Shown: one piece after another, positions 53,789 through 64,000 of the stretch
Numbering within the stretch: position 1 is the first letter of the stretch
Layout of the letters: every line of letters starts with the position of its first letter
DNA from: Corella eumyota
Taxonomy: Eukaryota; Chordata; Ascidiacea; Phlebobranchia; Corellidae
DNA: 64,000 bases
Reading direction: 5' to 3'
Assembly: GCA_963082875.1 (NCBI GenBank)
Contig: OY720099.1
Location: 3,968,001 to 4,032,000 of the forward strand
Made by a program: the position numbers and the translations under genes
The notes under the pieces: generated by a model
The model's input: only the letters and a program-made list of their open reading frames with translations
The model's database searches: none
What the model was told of the DNA's origin: nothing

Positions 53789-56700
53789 ATGAAATGTCAT
53801 TACGAAGTACTTGGCATACCTTTAACTGCAGACGCGGATCAAATTAAAAAAGCTCACAGAAAACTCGCTTTAAAATGGCATCCAGGTATATAAATTTATT
53901 TACATTTATGCAACCATTTTTGCATTTGAAATGTTCAGTCCTAACTAAAATGTAAATCTTTTATTTAGACAAAAATCGTACGAATTCTGAAGAAGCACAT
54001 GAACAGTTCCGATTAATTCAAGCTGCGTATGATATTTTGTCAGATCCACAAGAAAAAGCTTGGTAAAAAATTTAAATTAAAAAGTTTTACTTTTATTTAA
54101 AAAACTTAAATTAAAGGCAAAAAATTGTAAAAACACTTATGAAACAAAATACTTTCTCAAGTTGCCCTTGCCAGTTTGGGATATTATAAATTACTCTGAC
54201 AATTAAGCTGCTGATTAGGTATTATTTCAGCAGGAGTTTTTACTGTTTATGGCGTCTTACAAAAAGGCGCGACAGCATGAGATCACTGGGGATCAAACCC
54301 AGGACCTCATGTAGTGTTGAAAGTTTTCTAACCACTACACCATGCTGCCAGTTTTTATTACTTAATACATACTTGCAGTAAAACAATATTTTTATGTGAA
54401 AAATTTTAATGGAATGTTATATCACTACAGGTATGATCGACACAGAAATGAAATATTGCACAAACATCAACTGGAATCTTATCAAAAAGACACCATCGAT
54501 ATTTTCGAATATTTTACTCCTTCAGCTTATAGAGGTTTTGGGGATGACGAAAACGTAAGTTTGTGAAAAAAATATTTTTTTTTGTATGCCTAATGTTTCT
54601 GCCTTTATTTAATGCAGAAGTGTATTTATCTAAAGGAATACTTTTTTTTTGAACAAATTATATTTTATATTGTTTATGCAATTAATTTTTTTATATAGTA
54701 TTTATGTAAGTTATGATATAGGCTATATGTAGAATTTTAAATACCTAAAAATCAATTTATATTTTAACATTTTATTGTTAATTTTAAATTGTGTGAATTT
54801 TTATTTTTCTTGATATCACCTTTAACATATTGTTACAGGGTTTCTTTACAATATATCGTGACTTGTTTGTAATAATTGCGTCGGAAGATAAAAAGTTTAG
54901 TTATGAAGAGGATGTTAGCGAGGAAGAAATGCCAGGTTTTGGAGATTCAAAAAGTGATTACGATGAGGTAAAATTTCAATGTAAATTAGATATTGTTTGT
55001 AAGAAATGGTAATTGTGCTTTTATATATATTTTTTTATTCTCAATGTGGAAAGTTCGACATCACAACTTAAACATGGGGTAACATCAGTTACCTTAACCC
55101 AGTCTCAAGTTAATTTTGACAGTTTGGAATATTATAGATTATAATTCCCAGATAATAAAGCTGCTGATTGATTGTTGGCTCTACGCAAGGGCGCTTTAGC
55201 TTGAGGAAAGTGGGGATCGAACCTAGGACCTCATGTAATGAAGCCGAGTGTTCTTAACACTACACCATGCTGACACCATGCTATCCAAAAAAAATTTTTT
55301 TCTTACAATTAGTAAACATAAAATAATTTTAAACTGCTACTTGATGTATATTATCATTTTTAGACTGTAAATTTTTTTTAAAGTTTTGTTTGCAATTTGC
55401 TCAGGTTGTACATACTTTTTATGGTGTGTGGCAATCTTATTGCACCACCATGTCTTATGCCTGGGTGGAAAAATATGATGCACATGAGGCTCCTGATCGC
55501 CGAATTGCTCGCTTGATTGGAAAAGAGAATAAAAAGGAGAGAGACAAGGAAAGAAAAAAGAGAAACGAACTAGTCAGGGTAAGCGAAACCCCCCTTTTTT
55601 TGCAAAAATAATACAGTGTTAATAATGTTTATATATTACCTTTAATATTTATTAAATTTGCATATTATATATCCCATTTTTTAAAAATGGTAAGGCCAGC
55701 AGAAATAATAATTGTTTTTTTTATTTTTAGGAACTAGTTGGTTTTATTCGCAAGCGTGACCCTCGTGTTCATTTACACAGACAACAGCTTGAATTAAGGG
55801 CAGCCCAACAAGCTGAGAAGGCTGCCGAAAAAAGAGCTGAGATATTAAGGTAAGTATTTAATTTAAAAATTAAAAAATTTTTCAAATTACAATTATAATG
55901 CATTATTTAATAACGTGTTTTTAATTAGTAAGTTTTTTTTTTAAAAAACTAAAAAGATACACTGCTAAAAATGTAAACAAACTATTATTATAACTTAAAT
56001 ATATAATAACTATGATGTTATAGGGCCAGGGGTGAAGAAGCAGCATTGTATGAGGAGGAAAATAAAGAAAAACATAAAGAACATTTTGAAAGAGTTTCAC
56101 AGCTTGAAGATATGCTAAAGGTGGGCTGTTTAATCCATGTAAACAATAAACAAGATAAAATAATTTGCACTTACGACCTAGTACAAGTTTGTTATATAAA
56201 TATTTTTCTTTAATATATGATCCCCTAAGTAAGGCTTTATACCCTGTCTGAACTTTAGTGAAAACTAATAGATCCAATAATTATTGCGCAATTATAATTA
56301 ATAGTACCTCAAACTGTTAAGGTCAACCACCTAAGACTGAGTCAGAATAACAAAAGTTACTCTATGTTTATCGTGTCAAGTTATTCTTTTCATATCAATG
56401 TAAAAAGAGTATAAAAATATATATATTTTGTCTTTTTTGTTTCTTTATTAACCAGCTGATTGTTGTATACAAGAAAATCCTATTTGATTTTAACAACTCT
56501 TTTTCTTTAGGATGAGTTTGGTTTCTCTTCAGATGAAGAGAGAGAAGAGAGTGAGAGTGGGAAGAGCGATAGTGAAAAGGAGGAGGAAAAGGAGGAATTG
56601 TTTTGTGTTGCTTGTAACAAAAAATTTAAAACAAATATGGCGTAAGATTTTTACTTAAATAACATTTAACTTTTTTAAATTTATACAGCACGGGTATTTA

Positions 56701-57695
56701 TTTTTTTAATAATTGTGTTTTTGCTAAAAGTTATGCTACTATAAAAACATGAAAATTCAATAGATTTTGTTTGTGGTTTTTAAATTTTTTTTTTTTGGAT
56801 TTAGAATTAAAAATCACCAAAAATCCAAGAAACACAAAGAGAAAATGACTCAACTACAAGTTGAAATGCAATCAGAAGTTAAAGCCGAAGGTAAAATAAA
56901 AATAAATTTTTTTTTATAAGTTTACTAACTGTTTTTTTTTAAGTAGAAGTATAATTTTTGAGGTAATTATTTTGTTGTTATTTAGAAAATTTTGACAATG
57001 ATGATGTTGAAAAAAATGAAAATTCTGAAAACGATGATTTAGTTCAAGCAAAGTCAAATAAAAAGTTTGTTATATTTTTTGGGATGTTTTTTTCAAGTAA
57101 TACTCTGAATTTTGTTTAATTCTATTTCTAAATTGATTTTTTATTTGTTTTCAGATTAACCAAGAAACAAAAGAAGCAAAGACGCCAAAAAGCAAAAATT
57201 TTCCATGAAGAATTTTTGTCTTCAAATGAAGAAAACGATTTGAACGATTTACCTAAGACTGAAGATAAAAACACTGAAAATCAAGAAAATTTTACAAAAA
57301 CTTCTGATTCTGACAAAAAAATAAATGATACAAATTTATTATTGGAAAATAACGAAAATAATTTATCAGACAATGATAGCACTTCCTTACCAAATAATGA
57401 CAATATTCCTGATAATGATGAAAATTTACCATCTAACAGTAATAATAAAAAAACATCTAAAAATCCTAATATGAAACCTAAACAATCAAAAAGAGCTCGA
57501 AAAAATGAACGCAAAGGTTTAACTGCACAAAAAAATGAGCAATTTTCTCTTCAAGATTTGCCTGAAAACTTTTGTGTTACTTGCCAAACTGAGTACAAAT
57601 CTCGGAATAAATTATTTCAACATTTAAAATCAACTGGCCATGCAATGCCAATTGCTTCCTCTGGTAGAAATAAATCTAAGAAAAATAGAAAATAA
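53789..57695 (+). CDS. DNAJC21: DnaJ homologue subfamily C member 21 (11 exons)
   Basis: Exons: 53789-53885, 53969-54062, 54431-54554, 54839-54967, 55405-55578, 55731-55849, 56024-56120, 56511-56641, 56805-56890, 56986-57064, 57155-57695; 1671 bases, 556 residues (human 531). Hsp40 co-chaperone, the JJJ1 relative, which helps release and recycle factors from maturing cytoplasmic 60S ribosomal subunits. J domain from residue 3 (CHYEVLGIP) with HPD at 31-33, the Asp codon split by intron 1. Then [18 protein letters not shown], a family-specific block ([18 protein letters not shown]), a charged coiled region, and two C2H2 fingers: [20 protein letters not shown] with its second His after it, and a C-terminal [20 protein letters not shown] with GH after it. 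An acidic Asn/Ser-rich spacer separates them. Confidence 0.97.
54154..54350 (-). repeat. tRNA-derived SINE, near full length
   Basis: Antisense, in DNAJC21 intron 2. Minus strand starts 'ggcagcatggtgtagtggtt' (A box TGGTGTAGTGG), then 'gtcctgggtttgatcccc' (B box), then 'ctgctgaaataatacc' and 'ggcaacttgaga'. This copy shows most clearly that the head is tRNA-derived. Confidence 0.85.
55044..55278 (-). repeat. tRNA-derived SINE, near full length
   Basis: Antisense, in DNAJC21 intron 4. The right end has 'cactacaccatgctgacacc' (A box on the minus strand) and 'gggatcgaacctaggacctc' (B box GGTTCGATCCC on the minus strand). The left end has 'aagttcgacatcacaactta' and 'aacatggggtaacatcag', the family's 3' tail. 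Confidence 0.85.
56220..56400 (+). repeat. diverged SINE body
   Basis: Sense, in DNAJC21 intron 7. Recognisable by 'aactgttaaggtcaaccacc', 'aagactgagtcagaataaca', 'gttactctatgttta' and 'gtcaagttattc'. No head; older than the neighbouring copies by its divergence. Confidence 0.55.
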
Positions 57696-58085
57696 TTTTT
57701 TTTTTTTAAATAAGATTTTCAAAAAATATTGATGTTGTTGTGTTGTAAAAATGTGAATAATGTGCTTTTTTTAAATTATAGAAGAATGGGTTATAGCTGT
57801 TTATTTATTTATTTTATTAAAGTTTTTATTTACAACATTAATATATTCTTTAGGTAAAGTCTTTTTTTAAAGTGGTGTTCTATTCAAATTGTATCAGAAT
57901 GTAATCTACAAATTTGTTTCAAAAGTTTTAATAGGGTACTTTTTAATAATGTTTTTGTAAACTTATTGTTGGGTATTTTAAAAACTGTTTTTGTAAATTA
58001 AAATTTGTCGGGTATTTAAACAGAATTTAATAATTTATTTTTAACACAGGTTCTTAGGGTTGATTAAAATATTAATTAATATAAA
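57696..58085 (+). other. spacer DNAJC21 - PPWD1
   Basis: 390 bases with a candidate poly(A) signal ATTAAA (57816-57821) and a 3' splice-site-like 'ttaacacag' ending at 58049, 37 bases before the PPWD1 ATG. Confidence 0.5.
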
Positions 58086-59945
58086 ATGGAAAACAAAAGT
58101 GAAGAAGGAACAGGAAAAAGAGCACTAGAGGAAGATGACGAAGATGTCAACATCGGACCATCCTTGGAAGATGCTGTGAAGCCGAAGAAACAAAAAGTCT
58201 TGGAGTACGAAAAAATGTACTTGGACAATTTACCGAGCACTAATCGCTACGAAAAAAGCTACATGCACCGTGACGTTGTAACACATCTAGCTGTATCAAA
58301 AACCGAGTTTTTAGTAACAGCCAGCGTCGATGGACATGTAAAATTCTGGAAAAAACAAGCAATTGGAATTGAATTTGTGAAACATTTCCGTGCACATTTG
58401 GGGGCCATAACATGTATGTCTGTTAGTTCTGACGGCAATTTGATGTGTACTATATCAGCAGACTGCACACTCAAAGTATTCGATATTATAAACTTTGATA
58501 TGATCAACATCATCAAACTTGGGTATAAACCTGGCGTAAGTGAATGGATGTATTCAGCAGGCAGTCGCTTAGCAACCGTTGCTGTGAGCGTTGCCCAGAA
58601 AGGTGTCATCAATATATATGATGCTAGAGGTAGTGCTGATGTTTTACACACAATTGATAATTTGCATAGGGAGACGGTTATCTGTATGAAATACAACCCT
58701 GTATTAAAAATTATGCTATCTGCTGATAAACAAGGAATGATAGAGTATTGGTCTGGGCAAGAAGACAATTTTACTTTCCCGAAAGGGATTGTAAATTTTG
58801 AGTTTAAAACAGATACAGACTTATATGATTTGGCGATGTCGAAAACTTATGCTCTATCTCTTGCAGTTTCACCGAACGGAAAATTATTTGCTTGTTGTAC
58901 ATCAGACCGAAGGGTAAGAGTGTTTCATTTTTTAACCGGTAAAAAATCCAGGGTGTTTAACGAGGCCCTGAGTACTTTTGTTGAACTACAACAATCAAAA
59001 TCTCAACTAGCTGATATGGAATTTGGTCGTCGTATTGCCGTTGAGAGAGAGCTTGAAAAATCGCCGAGCTTTGAGCTAAATAATTGTATTTTTGATGAAA
59101 CTGGCAACTTTTTATTATACCCAACAATGCTTGGAATTAAAGTCATAAACCTTCACACAAATCGTTGTTCGAAAATCATCGGTAAACCAGAAAATATCAG
59201 AATTCTCAGCATTGCCATGTTTCAAGGTTGTGTTAATTCAAGTAGTGCTGCTCTTACAACAGATATGAAGGCTTCAGACAACCCAGCTTTGCAAGAGCAA
59301 AGCCCGGACCCTACACTGTTCTGCACTGCCTACAAAAAGAACAGGTTTTATATGTTTAGTAGGAGGGCACCAGATGATTCCCAAGGCTCTAAAGTCGAGC
59401 GGGATATATTTAACGAGCGGCCTTCTAAGGAGGAGGTGCTTGCTGCAACGCAAATCAACACAGAGAAAAAAGTGTCAGAAAGTGCAGTCATCCACACAAC
59501 TGTGGGTGACATCCATATTAAGTTATTTGCTAAGGAATGCCCGAAATCTGCCGAGAATTTTTGCGTTCACTCGAGAGATGGGTACTACAATGGTCACATA
59601 TTCCACAGGGTCATTAAGGGGTTCATGGTGCAAACTGGGGACCCCCAGGGTATTGGTACTGGGGGTGAAAGCATCTGGGGTAAAGAATTTGAGGACGAAT
59701 TTCACCCCTCGCTGCGTCACGATCGCCCCTACACATTAAGCATGGCTAATGCTGGGCCAAACACTAACGGTTCACAATTTTTTATTACAGTTGTACCGAC
59801 GCCTTGGTTGGATAACAAACACACTGTGTTCGGTCGTGTGACTAGTGGTATGGAAATTGTCCATAATATTTCCCTTGCAAAAGTTCACCCAAAAACTGAT
59901 AAACCCTATGACGATATTTCGATAGTTAACGTCGCAATTAAATAA
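58086..59945 (+). CDS. PPWD1: peptidylprolyl isomerase domain and WD repeat protein 1
   Basis: Intronless, 619 residues (human 646). Spliceosome-associated nuclear cyclophilin. An acidic/basic N-terminus leads to [20 protein letters not shown], a PPWD1 signature. WD40-type repeats follow ([54 protein letters not shown]). The cyclophilin domain runs from about residue 466 to the end, with catalytic R508 in [16 protein letters not shown], then [29 protein letters not shown] and [13 protein letters not shown]. All core isomerase residues I can place are intact. The lack of introns contrasts with DNAJC21 next door and suggests intron loss or a retrocopy that replaced the original. Confidence 0.97.
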   Translation: MENKSEEGTGKRALEEDDEDVNIGPSLEDAVKPKKQKVLEYEKMYLDNLPSTNRYEKSYMHRDVVTHLAVSKTEFLVTASVDGHVKFWKKQAIGIEFVKHFRAHLGAITCMSVSSDGNLMCTISADCTLKVFDIINFDMINIIKLGYKPGVSEWMYSAGSRLATVAVSVAQKGVINIYDARGSADVLHTIDNLHRETVICMKYNPVLKIMLSADKQGMIEYWSGQEDNFTFPKGIVNFEFKTDTDLYDLAMSKTYALSLAVSPNGKLFACCTSDRRVRVFHFLTGKKSRVFNEALSTFVELQQSKSQLADMEFGRRIAVERELEKSPSFELNNCIFDETGNFLLYPTMLGIKVINLHTNRCSKIIGKPENIRILSIAMFQGCVNSSSAALTTDMKASDNPALQEQSPDPTLFCTAYKKNRFYMFSRRAPDDSQGSKVERDIFNERPSKEEVLAATQINTEKKVSESAVIHTTVGDIHIKLFAKECPKSAENFCVHSRDGYYNGHIFHRVIKGFMVQTGDPQGIGTGGESIWGKEFEDEFHPSLRHDRPYTLSMANAGPNTNGSQFFITVVPTPWLDNKHTVFGRVTSGMEIVHNISLAKVHPKTDKPYDDISIVNVAIK

Positions 59946-60280
59946 ATATTTTAACTGTTTTTATATTAAAAACAAACTTAATTAAAATTTTATTTTTTGA
60001 GATATTTTTTTGTTAAATAATGTTGTTGTTTAACTTTGTATATTTAAACAACACATAGTATTTTTATATGCTGTATTTTTGTGTAATTTGCCTTTATTTA
60101 GATTGTATCATAGAAAACATCATTGTTAAACTTGATTTAATTTGCATTTATTCATTATTTTGTAACAATTTTTTGCCTTAAACATTGGTATCACAAAATT
60201 TTCTATTAAAAATATTTCAATTACAGGTCGAGTAATAATGCTATTTTAAATATATATAAGGCTACACTACATAAAGCATA
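59946..60280 (+). other. spacer PPWD1 - C1orf74 homologue
   Basis: 335 bases. A hexamer AATAAA overlaps the PPWD1 stop (59942-59947). A 3' splice-site-like 'ttcaattacag' ends at 60226, 54 bases before the next ATG. Confidence 0.45.
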
Positions 60281-61126
60281 ATGCGAGAAATTCTAAATCT
60301 ACCATTTTTAAAGAAGAAAAAGGTCAAATATGAACACGTTTTAAACATGCTGGAGAATATAGCTTGTGTGTTTAATGGTTTAAAAAATGCTTATCTACTT
60401 GATGTATTTTCTTGCACCAAAGAACAGTTCCTAGAAATTTTAAACAAATTTTGTATTTTTCCTGAAAAAAATATAAACGATTTTGCTTTAATAGAATTTT
60501 CAAATGGAGAAATATTTCTGATTAATGTAGAAGCATGTATGAACTGCTTGTTAGTTAATAGAAGGGAAAAAACATTGAGTTTTAATATCATAGACATTTC
60601 AAGTCATTTAAAAAATGCAGTACCTTATCAACAAATACCTGAATTGAACCAGTTAAAAATACAATCCTTAATATCAGATCTATACAAAAATCTATTGGAT
60701 ATTCATAATACTTTAACTAATGAAAAAGATTGTCAACAAATTAATGCTTTTTCTATGAACAATTTTCAAACATGTCATAATCTAACTGCAGTATATGGGG
60801 TTTTATTGGGCTACTCAATAGTATATTGGTATGATAATATACAAAGTTATGAAAATTGTTTATCAATGGTCCCTTTAAATGTTATAAAAGTTTTTGTAGA
60901 TGTTGCAACAAATTTAAACAGGGTTCTGAAGCCTGAATATTTTCCTAAACATAATAAATCAAAATTGATTGAAATTTATTCGTTTTCCCACCCAGTACAT
61001 TTATCCAATAACTTAAAATCAAGTGTTGATAAGTTTAAATATAATTTAAATCAAAAGGCTGATGATTTGAATTTAAAATTAGTTGTTAAAGAGATAACCA
61101 AATCATTTCCATGTTTAACTATGTAA
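60281..61126 (+). CDS. C1orf74-like: C1orf74 homologue (UPF0739 / DUF4504)
   Basis: Intronless, 281 residues, close to the human protein (about 269). Function unknown. The most telling stretch is the C-terminal half: CHNLTAVYGVLLGYSIVYWY, then a polar loop, PLNVIKVFVDV and EIYSFSHPVHL, the order typical of the family; the N-terminal part has NAYLLDVF. No signal peptide, membrane helix or catalytic motif is visible. It lies in a head-to-tail run with PPWD1 (335 bases before) and IMMP2L (204 bases after). The first ATG opens the frame. Confidence 0.85.
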   Translation: MREILNLPFLKKKKVKYEHVLNMLENIACVFNGLKNAYLLDVFSCTKEQFLEILNKFCIFPEKNINDFALIEFSNGEIFLINVEACMNCLLVNRREKTLSFNIIDISSHLKNAVPYQQIPELNQLKIQSLISDLYKNLLDIHNTLTNEKDCQQINAFSMNNFQTCHNLTAVYGVLLGYSIVYWYDNIQSYENCLSMVPLNVIKVFVDVATNLNRVLKPEYFPKHNKSKLIEIYSFSHPVHLSNNLKSSVDKFKYNLNQKADDLNLKLVVKEITKSFPCLTM

Positions 61127-61330
61127 CATCAGGATTTTTAAACTAATCACTTAGCAGTAATTACCAAGTAAATTGTCGCTAATTAAAAAAAATATATATA
61201 ATAATGATGCTTAGTTTTTATTAATTTTTTTTTTTGCTCATTTTTTATTAACTTTTTATCATTGAAAGAAAATTTTTTTAATATTTTTTTATATTTATTT
61301 AATTTTTTAGAGCAATTATTTTAAATTAAA

Positions 61331-62022
61331 ATGTGGTTTATTAATATTCGAGTTTTTAAATTTGCTTCGCAGAAATGCAAACATTTTGTACAAGCAACGA
61401 AAAGATTCAGACATTCGAAAAAACAAAAAGAAAGGTAATTTAATCAATTTTAAAGTGGTTTGACTAATTACTAAATAGCATTTTTAAAAGTACATAACTT
61501 AGTGATTAATTTTTTTTTATATATTTTTTAGTGAAAACGATTCTTTAAAAGTTTGGTTATTCACGACAGCTTGTGTTGTTTGTATGTTAAAGACAACTGA
61601 TAAATATTTTTATTCTTACACAATGGTGACTGGATTTTCTATGCAAGTAAGTCAAACTTTATTTTTGTAATTTAAATTAATGAAAAAGTAGAATGAGTGT
61701 TTTTTGGGAGTTTTACAAAATTGAGAGTTAGTAGATAATTGTATAAATTGTGTAGTTATTAAATAAAATTAAAACTATTTTCAAACTGTTAAATATGATC
61801 AAACAATATCGAATGAAAATTCCAAATATTTATGTCAAAAATTTTTATTTTTAAGGTAAATAATAAATAAATGTATATTCTATATCATTTTTTAATAATT
61901 TTGCTTTAATTTTAGCCAACTTTAAACCCAGGCTGTTCTGAGACTAAAGACAGAGTTTTACTTGACAGAAGACCTTCATGGGATCCAGAAAGATTAAAAA
62001 GAGGAGACATTGTCACTTACAG
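61331..62022 (+). CDS. IMMP2L: mitochondrial inner membrane protease subunit 2, 5' part (3 exons)
   Basis: Exons 61331-61434, 61532-61646 and 61916-62022 give 108 residues plus two bases of a split codon. S26 signal peptidase family; cleaves sorting signals of intermembrane-space proteins. The N-terminus is basic (RVFKFASQKCKHFVQATKR), followed by the membrane anchor and the catalytic serine S71 in GFSMQPTLNPG; the second intron falls between Q73 and P74. Next come DRVLLD and RGDIVTY, matching the human order SMQPSLNPG, DVVLLN, RGDIVSL. The catalytic lysine region (KRVI) is absent here, so later exons must lie beyond 64000. A minus-strand gene starts to appear at 62477, inside the presumed intron. 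Confidence 0.92.
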
Positions 62023-62476
62023 GTTTAAGAGTTTATTTTTTATTGTTTTAAGAAAAACTTAAATATTAAATCAATGTCATGGATATCTATTGATCTAAAT
62101 TTAAATATCAACTTTTATTATTTTTAAACAACACTATTTTGGTTATGATATCACAATTATTCATGGCAGCAGTATGTTTAAATTTATATTCAAATTCGTT
62201 AGTATTTAACAATAACTTAAACTAACTTTCACAAATAAAATAATTTATTTACATTAAAATAGAAATGATTCAGAAAATATTAACACTCTTTTTATACACA
62301 GAAAAATATACAAAACTTTTAAAGAAAATATATCACATTATTATTTTAAATATTTAATGCTTGTTAAATATATATAAGTGAAAGATTTTTTTAACACACA
62401 CCTTTAAATCGGGTAAAAACTTCTTTATTTTAAGAAAGTCTAATTTGCATTCAAAATATCCAATATTTACCCAATA

Positions 62477-64000
62477 CTAAACCCCATAAACTGCGCTTGA
62501 GCTGGTATCTACTAATTTATCAGTAAGCTTAGGTTCTTCAGACCAGTCTTGGTTAACTGGTAACAGGGGGGAATAAATATTGTTAAGGGGTATAGCATGC
62601 TTGTAGTTAGGTTTGTCATCATCTTCTAAGCCTTCATATTTCTGACTTCTCCACGTGTAAGGGTGACATATTTTGCCATAGCAAAGTACAATTAAAAGTC
62701 CTACTACTAAGATTGTTACACCTATAATAAAGGGTGTTGTTAATTTTGTATTTTGGTTTTATTAATTCTTTAAAGATCAAAGAATATATATTTAGGTTGA
62801 TGTTGATTTTAAGTCAAAGTAAGTCAATTTTAAAATTTTTTCCAGTTGGTTAATTTTTTTTTTGTAAAATGACAAAATACAATCTTAATGTAAAGCTACT
62901 AATAAATATATAGAAACGAATGTAACTTACAAATTCCAATACTGGTATTAACTGCTACTCTACTAGAACTAGCATCAAAATTTGGAGTTGTGTTAATTTC
63001 AACACACGACCGATTTGCATACATTGGTCGTTTACATGACACTATCAGGCAAATCTGTAGACAAAATTTTAATAAAAATATTTGGTAATACTAGTCATTA
63101 CCTATTTATATTTTGCTTAATTATATTATGGAATTTTCGACAGTAAGATTTTTTTTTAGTTTGGTTATTTACTTTGTATACTTGTCCAGGGTTAAGCAGA
63201 GAAATTTTGTATTCTGGTGATTCTATTTCTCCATCTGGCGTAAAACTAAATGCTTGTACTTCTTCGGTTGATATAACTCTGTGATTTATTTTGTTTGTTC
63301 ATTTAAAAAAAATTTTTAAATTTAAAATTTTATAAGCATTTTGCTTTAAGCATTACAGTTATGGATATATTTTTTTATTTATTTTCGACATGGGAAAGTT
63401 GACTTCATGAGCTAAACATAGAGTAACATCTTGTACTCCTGCCCAGTCTTTAGTTTCCTTTAGTAGTTTGGGATATTATTAAGTATTTGTCCGGTAATAA
63501 GGCTGCTAATTAAGTGCTGGACTGTGAGTGCTCGTCAAGAGCGCTACAGCATGCTGGACTGTGAGTGCTCGTCAAGAGCGCTACAGCATAAAAGCTGTGG
63601 GGATCGAACCCAGGACCTCATGTAGTAAAATCAAGTGTATATGATGTTGTTTTATAGACAAGATTTAAATTGTTTCTCTATAAATTATACTTAGTTTAAA
63701 CTAACCTTCCATTATGTTCCAAACTGATAAGCATAACATATTGGTTAGCCAACAACTTCCATGTTAGTGGTGTAACTTGTGAGTTCCATGTTATAAGGGT
63801 GGAGGTTGGTTTACTTTCTATTACTTCTATAATAGGGGCTTGAAGGCAAGACAGTTGATCTAAAGTGTATGAAATAAAAAAAAGGTTATTGTAACTTTAA
63901 AGAAATGCGAAAATAATTATATGTCTATTGTTTTTGTGGTATGACATGATTTTTTTAATAGCTTTATTGTACCTTGCTCTGTTGTTGTGTCAATTGTTGT
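62477..64000 (-). CDS. fibronectin-III-like single-pass membrane protein, 3' part (5 exons seen)
   Basis: Exons in transcript order: 64000-63973 (cut by the window), 63859-63706, 63278-63173, 63054-62931, 62721-62477; phases agree and the stop is TAG. A Thr-rich linker (TTIDTTTEQ) leads into a fibronectin-III-like fold (LQAPIIEVIESKPTSTLITW, VTPLTWKLL, YKISLLNPGQVYKICLIVSC), then a short Cys/Asn stem, one membrane helix (CVTILVVGLLIVLCYG) and a cytoplasmic tail ending AVYGV. The combination fits neuronal LRR-FN3 receptors such as LRRN or FLRT, but leucine-rich repeats would lie beyond the window, so the family is open. Confidence 0.75.
63386..63635 (-). repeat. tRNA-derived SINE with internal tandem duplication
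   Basis: In an intron of the fibronectin-III-like gene, same orientation as the gene. The minus strand has B box 'ggttcgatcccc' and 'actacatgaggtcctg'; the left end is the family tail ('gaaagttgacttcatgagct', 'aaacatagagtaacatc'). A 37-base unit is repeated perfectly (63516-63552 and 63553-63589). Confidence 0.85.

Noticed and set aside
54281-54350. Possible tRNA gene at the SINE heads
   Set aside because: A and B boxes are present but the cloverleaf is incomplete and the sequence continues into the shared SINE body, so it is a SINE head.

Overview
This is animal nuclear DNA: AT-rich (about 30% G+C by eye), with intron-dense genes, GT-AG introns mostly of 80-1500 bases, tRNA-derived SINEs, and only metazoan or eukaryotic gene families such as otopetrin, BTB-Kelch, SLC44 and the PKA catalytic subunit. 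The compact layout (about 13 genes in 64 kb), a candidate operon and strong 3' splice-site-like motifs just before several start codons suggest a tunicate of the Ciona type. That assignment is an inference and is not proven by the sequence. I joined exons by reading splice signals and reading phase on both strands; every complete multi-exon model sums to a whole number of codons.

Layout. 103-5916 (+) holds the last eight coding exons of the cAMP-dependent protein kinase catalytic subunit. 8082-9035 (+) is a single-exon JMJD7. It is followed 133 bases later by a 21-exon MGH1-like/GH63-type glycoside hydrolase (9169-20644, +). The longest intron of that gene contains a five-exon antisense gene for a small Cys-rich single-pass membrane protein (13111-14893, -). 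A block of minus-strand genes follows: a nine-exon BTB-BACK-Kelch protein (21945-24841); an eight-exon PAN-mucin-EGF-transmembrane protein with a PDZ-type tail (26214-34306); a 4.8 kb gene-free stretch; and a 12-exon otopetrin (39101-44436). 46376-47911 (+) is an intronless acyl-CoA synthetase/4-coumarate-CoA ligase-like gene, with a broken, partly near-identical copy on the other strand at 48640-49087. A four-exon choline-transporter-like gene (49774-52643, -) diverges from DNAJC21 (53789-57695, +). DNAJC21 is followed on the same strand by PPWD1 (58086-59945), a C1orf74/DUF4504 homologue (60281-61126) and the first three exons of IMMP2L (61331-62022). The minus-strand 3' end of a fibronectin-III-like membrane protein (62477-64000) then begins inside what must be an IMMP2L intron.

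Beyond the genes, three things stand out. The palindrome TGACGTCA occurs 14 times between 22.6 and 45.1 kb and nowhere else in the window. A SINE family sits mainly in introns. The synthetase duplicate has a mosaic identity pattern that suggests gene conversion. I see no CRISPR array, rRNA, intact tRNA gene or virus-derived element.
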